Assembly (NCBI RefSeq): GCF_030814715.1
Contig: NZ_JAUSVO010000003.1
Location: 496,001-560,000, forward strand
DNA: 64,000 nt
Reading direction: 5' to 3'
From: Kaistia dalseonensis
GTDB lineage: Bacteria > Pseudomonadota > Alphaproteobacteria > Rhizobiales > Kaistiaceae
Position numbers and translations under genes: made by a program. The notes under the pieces are model-generated. The model did no database searches. It was not told where the DNA came from and was given only the letters and a program-made list of their open reading frames with translations. Position 1 is the stretch's first letter. Each line of letters begins with the position of its first letter. This document shows positions 59,672 to 64,000 of the stretch, piece by piece.

Positions 59672-61477
59672 ATGAGCAAGAGCATGGTTCCGGAGACGAC
59701 GCCCCTCCCCGATCAGCACAAAGCGGTCTTGCCACAGCGCCCTTCGAGCGGTCCGGCCCAGACAGGGGAAGAGGCCTTCAACGCGCTCGACCGGATGAGC
59801 CAGGCCTCCATGGCGCGGCTCACCAGCGGACTTTCGCCGGCGTCGCTGGCGCTCGCGCTCTTCGACTGGTCGATCCACCTCGCGTCGGCGCCGGGCAAGC
59901 AGATCGGGCTTGCCGCGAGTGCCTATCGCAAGGCCACCGAACTGGTGACCCATGCCGTCACGCCGGGTTCCCCGCCCGCCATCTCCCCCCTGCCGGGCGA
60001 CTATCGCTTCAGCGCCGAGGGCTGGCAGAACCCGCCCTTCAGCCTGTGGTCCCAGGCCTTCCTGCTGGGGCAACAATGGTGGGAGGAGGTGACGCATGAC
60101 GTCGCGGGCATGACGCCACACCATCAGGACGTGGTCGCCTTCTCCGCCCGCCAGATGCTGGACGTTGTCTCGCCCTCCAACAGCCCCCTCGCCAATCCCG
60201 AGATCATTGCAAGGGCGCTCGAGACTGGCGGATCAAATTTCGGGCGTGGCTTCCAGAACTGGCTCGAAGATGCCGGCCGTCTCGCGACGGGCCAACCGCC
60301 CGTCGGCACGGAGGATTTTGTCCCCGGCCGGGAGGTGGCCGTAACGCCCGGCAAGGTCGTCTACCGTAATCACCTGATCGAACTGATCCAGTACGCCCCC
60401 ACCACCGAAACGGTCTTCGCCGAGCCGGTCCTGATCGTGCCGGCCTGGATCATGAAGTATTATATTCTCGATCTCTCGCCGCAGAACTCCCTGATCCGCC
60501 ATCTCGTTGCAGCCGGCCATACGGTGTTCTGCGTCTCCTGGCGCAACCCGACGGCGGCCGATCGCGACCTCTCCATGCACGACTATCGCGAAATGGGGCT
60601 CATGGCGGCGCTCGATGCCGTCGGATCCATTGTCCCGGGCGTGAAGATCCATGCGACCGGTTACTGCCTGGGCGGCACGCTGCTTTCGATCGCCGCGGCT
60701 GCGATGGCCCAGAAGGGTGATGACCGCCTCGCCTCGATCACGCTGCTGGCAGCGCAAACCGATTTCACCGAGCCCGGCGAACTCGCACTGTTCATCGACG
60801 ACAGCCAACTGCATCTCCTCGACGGGATGATGTGGAACCGTGGCTATCTGTCGGCAGACCAGATGGCCGGCGCGTTCCAGCTGCTGCGCAGCAACGACCT
60901 GATCTGGTCGCGCCTGATCCATGATTACCTGATGGGCGAGCGCAGCCCGATGACCGACCTGATGGCGTGGAACGCGGATTCGACCCGCATGCCCTACCGC
61001 ATGCATGTCGAATATCTGCAGCGCCTCTACCTCGACAACGAACTGGCAGCCGGTCAGTTCATGGTCGATGGCCGTCCCGCCGTCCTGCTCAACATTCGCG
61101 CGCCCATCTTCGTGGTCGGCACGGAGCGCGACCATGTCGCGCCCTGGCACTCAGTCTACAAGATCCACCAGATCACCGATACCGATGTCACCTTCGTGTT
61201 GACGAGCGGTGGTCATAATGCCGGCATCGTCAGCGAGCCCGGTCATCGCGGACGACGCTACCGCGTCGCGACCAAGGAAGCGATCGGCCCCTACCTGTCA
61301 CCCAAGGAGTGGGTCGAGGCCAACGCACCGAGGGAAGGTTCATGGTGGACCGAATGGGTCGACTGGCTCGACCGCCGCAGCACGGCAGAGCGCGTCGTGC
61401 CGCCCGCCTTGGGTGCGCCCGGTGCCGGCTATCCGCAGCTCGGCGATGCTCCGGGCACCTATGTCTTCCAGCGTTGA
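59672..61477 (+). CDS. Poly(3-hydroxyalkanoate) synthase-like alpha/beta hydrolase
   Basis: A protein of about 601 residues of the PhaC class I family. The PHA-synthase N-terminal domain (ALFDWSIHLASAPGKQIGLA, PEIIARALETGGSNFGRGFQNWLEDAG) is followed by the catalytic domain with lipase box GYCLGGT (Cys nucleophile), Asp in GTERDHVAPW and His in SGGHNAGIV. ATG 59657 and 59672 are both possible; the second has GGGTGG in front. It is followed by a hydratase/phosphotransacetylase and acetate kinase, with a FixK-type box upstream. It may polymerise 3-hydroxyacyl-CoA under low oxygen. Confidence 0.85.
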   Translation: MSKSMVPETTPLPDQHKAVLPQRPSSGPAQTGEEAFNALDRMSQASMARLTSGLSPASLALALFDWSIHLASAPGKQIGLAASAYRKATELVTHAVTPGSPPAISPLPGDYRFSAEGWQNPPFSLWSQAFLLGQQWWEEVTHDVAGMTPHHQDVVAFSARQMLDVVSPSNSPLANPEIIARALETGGSNFGRGFQNWLEDAGRLATGQPPVGTEDFVPGREVAVTPGKVVYRNHLIELIQYAPTTETVFAEPVLIVPAWIMKYYILDLSPQNSLIRHLVAAGHTVFCVSWRNPTAADRDLSMHDYREMGLMAALDAVGSIVPGVKIHATGYCLGGTLLSIAAAAMAQKGDDRLASITLLAAQTDFTEPGELALFIDDSQLHLLDGMMWNRGYLSADQMAGAFQLLRSNDLIWSRLIHDYLMGERSPMTDLMAWNADSTRMPYRMHVEYLQRLYLDNELAAGQFMVDGRPAVLLNIRAPIFVVGTERDHVAPWHSVYKIHQITDTDVTFVLTSGGHNAGIVSEPGHRGRRYRVATKEAIGPYLSPKEWVEANAPREGSWWTEWVDWLDRRSTAERVVPPALGAPGAGYPQLGDAPGTYVFQR

Positions 61478-61484
61478 GGACCCG

Positions 61485-62888
61485 ATGACCGAGACCCTGA
61501 TGCGCAATCGGACCTTCGACGAGCTCTCGCTTGGCGAAACGGCCTCGATCGTCCGCACGATCGGACGCGACGACATCGAGCTGTTCGCGACCGTCTCGGG
61601 TGACCTGAACCCCGCGCATCTCGACGCCGCTTTCGCCGCGACGAACCTCTTCGGTCATGTCGTGGCGCATGGCATGTGGACGGCCGCCCTGATCTCTGCC
61701 CTTCTCGGCACGAAACTGCCCGGCCCCGGAACCATCTATCTCGGCCAGGACTTGAAGTTCCTGAAGCCCGTGGCCCCGGGCGACACGATTACGGCGACCG
61801 TGACCGTTAGGGAAAAGCGGCCGGAAAAGCGCATCGTGCTGCTCGAAACCACGTGCACAAACCAGAATGGCGACGCGGTGCTGAGCGGTCTCGCGACCGT
61901 CATGGCGCCGGCCGAGAGCATCACCTGGCCCCGCATGCGGCTGCCCGACGTCACGCTGCGGCGCCACGATCGCTATGATGCGTTCGTCAAGGAGGCGCAG
62001 GCCTTGCCCGTGCTCCGGGCCGGCATCGTGCATCCCTGCTCCCCCGAGGCGATCCTGGCCGCCATCGAGGTCCGCGATCAGGGCCTGCTCGACCCGCTGC
62101 TGATCGGTCCGGAGGCCAAGATACGAGCTGCCGCCGAAGCAGCCGGCGTGTCGCTTGACGGGATGACGATCGAATCCGTCCCGCATAGCCATGCGGCCGC
62201 CGCTCGTGCTGTCGAAATGGCCGTGGCGGGCAAGATCGCCCTGCTCGTCAAGGGCAGCCTGCACACCGACGAATTGCTGGGCGCGGTCGTAGCCCCCGGC
62301 TCGGGCCTGCGGACCGAGCGGAGGATCAGCCATGTCTACGCCATGGACGTTCCCGCCTATTCAAAGCCGATCATCGTCACCGACGCGGCCATTAACATCC
62401 AGCCGACGCTCGACCAGAAGCGCGACATCTGCCAGAACGCCATCGACATGCTGCACGCGCTCGGCCTCGAAGAGCCACGCGTTGCCATCCTGGCCGCGGT
62501 GGAAACGGTGAACGCCAAGATGCCGTCGACACTCGATGCCGCCGCGCTCACGGTCATGGCTGCACGCGGCCAGATCACCGGTGCCAAGGTCGATGGTCCC
62601 CTCGCCTTCGACAACGCCATCAATGCCGAAGCGGCGAAGACCAAGGGCATCGTCTCTCCGGTCGCAGGCCAGGCCGACATTCTGCTTGTCCCCGACCTCG
62701 AGGCTGGCAACATTCTGGCCAAGCAGCTGATCTATTTCGCCGGAGCGACTGCGGCCGGGCTCGTGCTCGGCGCACGCGTGCCGATCGTCCTGACCAGCCG
62801 GTCCGACCCGCTCACCGCGCGCATCGCCTCGGCTGCGCTCGCCAAGCTCGTCGCGCATGTGCGCATGCCCGGAGTGCCGGAGTCATGA
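61485..62888 (+). CDS. Bifunctional (R)-enoyl-CoA hydratase / phosphate acetyl(butyryl)transferase
   Basis: A 467-residue fusion. Residues about 1-145 are a MaoC/PhaJ hotdog hydratase with SGDLNPAHLDAAFAATNLFGHVVAHGM, including the catalytic Asp and His. Residues about 160-465 are the PTA_PTB domain: GPEAKIRAAAEAAG, HVYAMDVPAYSKPIIVTDAAINIQPTLDQK, and ADILLVPDLEAGNILAKQLIYFAGA. It can supply (R)-3-hydroxyacyl-CoA for polymer synthesis and convert acyl-CoA to acyl phosphate for the kinase. ATG 61485 has GAGGA upstream. Its stop overlaps the acetate kinase start (ATGA). Confidence 0.9.
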   Translation: MTETLMRNRTFDELSLGETASIVRTIGRDDIELFATVSGDLNPAHLDAAFAATNLFGHVVAHGMWTAALISALLGTKLPGPGTIYLGQDLKFLKPVAPGDTITATVTVREKRPEKRIVLLETTCTNQNGDAVLSGLATVMAPAESITWPRMRLPDVTLRRHDRYDAFVKEAQALPVLRAGIVHPCSPEAILAAIEVRDQGLLDPLLIGPEAKIRAAAEAAGVSLDGMTIESVPHSHAAAARAVEMAVAGKIALLVKGSLHTDELLGAVVAPGSGLRTERRISHVYAMDVPAYSKPIIVTDAAINIQPTLDQKRDICQNAIDMLHALGLEEPRVAILAAVETVNAKMPSTLDAAALTVMAARGQITGAKVDGPLAFDNAINAEAAKTKGIVSPVAGQADILLVPDLEAGNILAKQLIYFAGATAAGLVLGARVPIVLTSRSDPLTARIASAALAKLVAHVRMPGVPES

Positions 62889-64000
62889 CCGCCGATCTGA
62901 TGATGACATTCAATGCCGGCTCATCGACGGTGAAGGTCGGCCTCTTCGAGATGGAGACGGGCGGTGCGACCCGGGTCGCGCGCGGCGTGATCGATTTTCG
63001 CGCGAAGCCGCTCAGCTTTCGCGTCACCGAAGGGCCTGTAACCTTTGCGGTTGATCTTGAGGCCGAGGCGGCGGACGACCTCACCGAGGTCCTGGCCGAG
63101 ACGCTCGGCTGGCTCACCCATCATTTCGACATGGACCGCATCGCCGTGATCGGCCATCGCATCGTGCATGGCGGCGATATCTTCGATGCGCCGGTGGTGC
63201 TCGACGATCGCACGATCCAGGCGATCGACGACCTGACGCCGCTGGCGCCGCTGCACCAGCCACAGAGCCTGCGGCTCATTCGCGCCATCCGCAAATTGCG
63301 GCCCGATATCGAGCAGGTGGCCTCGTTCGACACGGCCTTTCACCGGACCAACGCGCCGGTCGTCCGGCGCTTCGCCATTCCGCGTGCGCTGCATGATGAA
63401 GGCATCAAGCGCTACGGCTTCCATGGATTGTCCTATAAATTCATAGCCGGAGAGCTGAAGCGCTGCGCTCCCGAGGTTGCGAGCCGCAAGGTCATCGCGG
63501 CTCATCTCGGCAGCGGCGCCAGCCTTTGCGGTTTCGACGAGGGCGCCAGTCGGGACGTCAGCATGAGTTTTTCGACGCTGGACGGCATTCCGATGGCGAC
63601 GCGCTGCGGCGCGCTCGACCCCGGCGTGATGCTGCACCTTTTAGGCCAGAAGCATCTTTCGCCCGCCGAAATCGAGGACATGCTCTACCACCGCTCGGGC
63701 CTTCTGGGCGTTTCGGGGATCAGCGCCGACAGCCGCGACCTGATTGCAAGCGATCGCCCCGAGGCGAAGGAAGCACTGGACCTCTTCACCTTCCGCATTG
63801 CGGGAGAGATCGGCAGGATCGCGATGAGCCTCGGAGGGCTCGACGCGATCGTCTTCACGGCCGGCATAGGGGAGCACCAGCCCGAAATCCGCAGCGCAGT
63901 CTGCGCGCGGCTCGGCTGGCTCGGCGCGGTGCTGGACCCGGCAGCGAACGAAGCCAACGTCCTTCGCATCGCCGATACAAGCAGTCGTATCCAGATCTTC
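62885..64000 (+). CDS. ackA: Acetate kinase, 3' end beyond the window
   Basis: At least 372 residues of acetate kinase, cut by the right window edge with no stop. MTFNAGSSTVKVGLFEME carries the N-terminal catalytic Asn; GHRIVHGGD, VASFDTAFHRT, YGFHGLSYKFIA, AAHLGSGASL and DAIVFTAGIGEHQPEIR are the expected acetokinase motifs. It makes ATP from acetyl phosphate delivered by the upstream transferase. Start ATG 62885 overlaps the stop of that gene. With the two upstream genes it forms an operon for carbon overflow under limited respiration. Confidence 0.93.
   Translation, partial: MTADLMMTFNAGSSTVKVGLFEMETGGATRVARGVIDFRAKPLSFRVTEGPVTFAVDLEAEAADDLTEVLAETLGWLTHHFDMDRIAVIGHRIVHGGDIFDAPVVLDDRTIQAIDDLTPLAPLHQPQSLRLIRAIRKLRPDIEQVASFDTAFHRTNAPVVRRFAIPRALHDEGIKRYGFHGLSYKFIAGELKRCAPEVASRKVIAAHLGSGASLCGFDEGASRDVSMSFSTLDGIPMATRCGALDPGVMLHLLGQKHLSPAEIEDMLYHRSGLLGVSGISADSRDLIASDRPEAKEALDLFTFRIAGEIGRIAMSLGGLDAIVFTAGIGEHQPEIRSAVCARLGWLGAVLDPAANEANVLRIADTSSRIQIF

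Noticed and set aside
1-64000. CRISPR array, tRNA or rRNA gene, prophage
   Set aside because: No regularly spaced repeats, cloverleaf-like sequences, ribosomal sequence or phage structural genes were seen on either strand by inspection.

Overview
The window is GC-rich, densely packed DNA from an alphaproteobacterium, most likely of the order Hyphomicrobiales (Rhizobiales), of a Bosea-like or related soil or root-associated type. This rests on the gene families and codon bias, two copies of an approximately 105-bp palindromic repeat of a kind common in that order, and a FixK/FnrN-type box. No rRNA, tRNA, CRISPR array or intact mobile element was seen. The only mobile trace is a weak IS3-like transposase remnant near 5.2 kb.

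Region by region. (1) 0-5 kb: a truncated sensor-kinase-like gene, then cytochrome bd quinol oxidase (cydAB) and pyruvate:quinone oxidoreductase (poxB), which could together form a short pyruvate-to-oxygen electron path. (2) 5.4-22.2 kb: a catabolic and uptake regulon. One co-directional minus-strand run encodes a branched-chain-type ABC transporter (binding protein, LivG, LivF, LivH, LivM), an SDR, two GMC oxidoreductases, a GlcG-like protein and an aldehyde dehydrogenase. Next to it lie a carboxymuconolactone-decarboxylase-like gene, a FadR-type GntR regulator, two more SDRs, a serine hydrolase, a lactonase-like metallo-hydrolase and a 3-hydroxyisobutyrate-dehydrogenase-like gene. Sites of the FadR-family form (TTGT-N3-ACAA and variants) precede the transcription units, so they look like one regulon. 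(3) 22.4-23.5 kb: lrgAB.

(4) 23.6-30.3 kb: a nitrile/amide module. A cobalt-type nitrile hydratase (beta, alpha, activator), a DUF1097-like membrane protein and a solo CbiM-like cobalt permease are read leftward. amiC, amiR and an acetamidase/formamidase are read rightward. Both divergent transcripts begin with homologous leaders: candidate AmiR (ANTAR) hexaloop hairpins whose last hairpin overlaps the 5' arm of a terminator. This would let one amide sensor control both halves by antitermination, and it is the most striking regulatory design in the window.

(5) 30.4-46.1 kb: a MarR regulator; two CrtI/PYROXD2-like FAD oxidoreductases flanking an isatin-hydrolase-like cyclase; a second MarR protein; indolepyruvate oxidoreductase (iorA, iorB); a dipeptide-type ABC transporter; and a VOC protein. 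Shared AT-rich motifs precede the divergent promoters. (6) 46.1-58.3 kb: an AraC regulator divergent from a flavin reductase, an SDR and a StyA-like styrene/indole monooxygenase; then a MarR regulator, a RutA-like LLM flavin monooxygenase, a salicylyl-/2-aminobenzoyl-CoA monooxygenase-reductase fusion, SDRs, a thioesterase, a RidA-like protein, a cupin and a frameshifted DapA-family gene. Regions 5 and 6 together suggest breakdown of an indolic or other aromatic compound by way of CoA thioesters; the substrate is inferred, not shown. (7) 58.5-64 kb: a lytic transglycosylase, then a PHA-synthase-like protein, an enoyl-CoA hydratase/phosphotransacetylase and acetate kinase (cut by the window edge), preceded by a well-placed FixK/FnrN box that suggests control by low oxygen.
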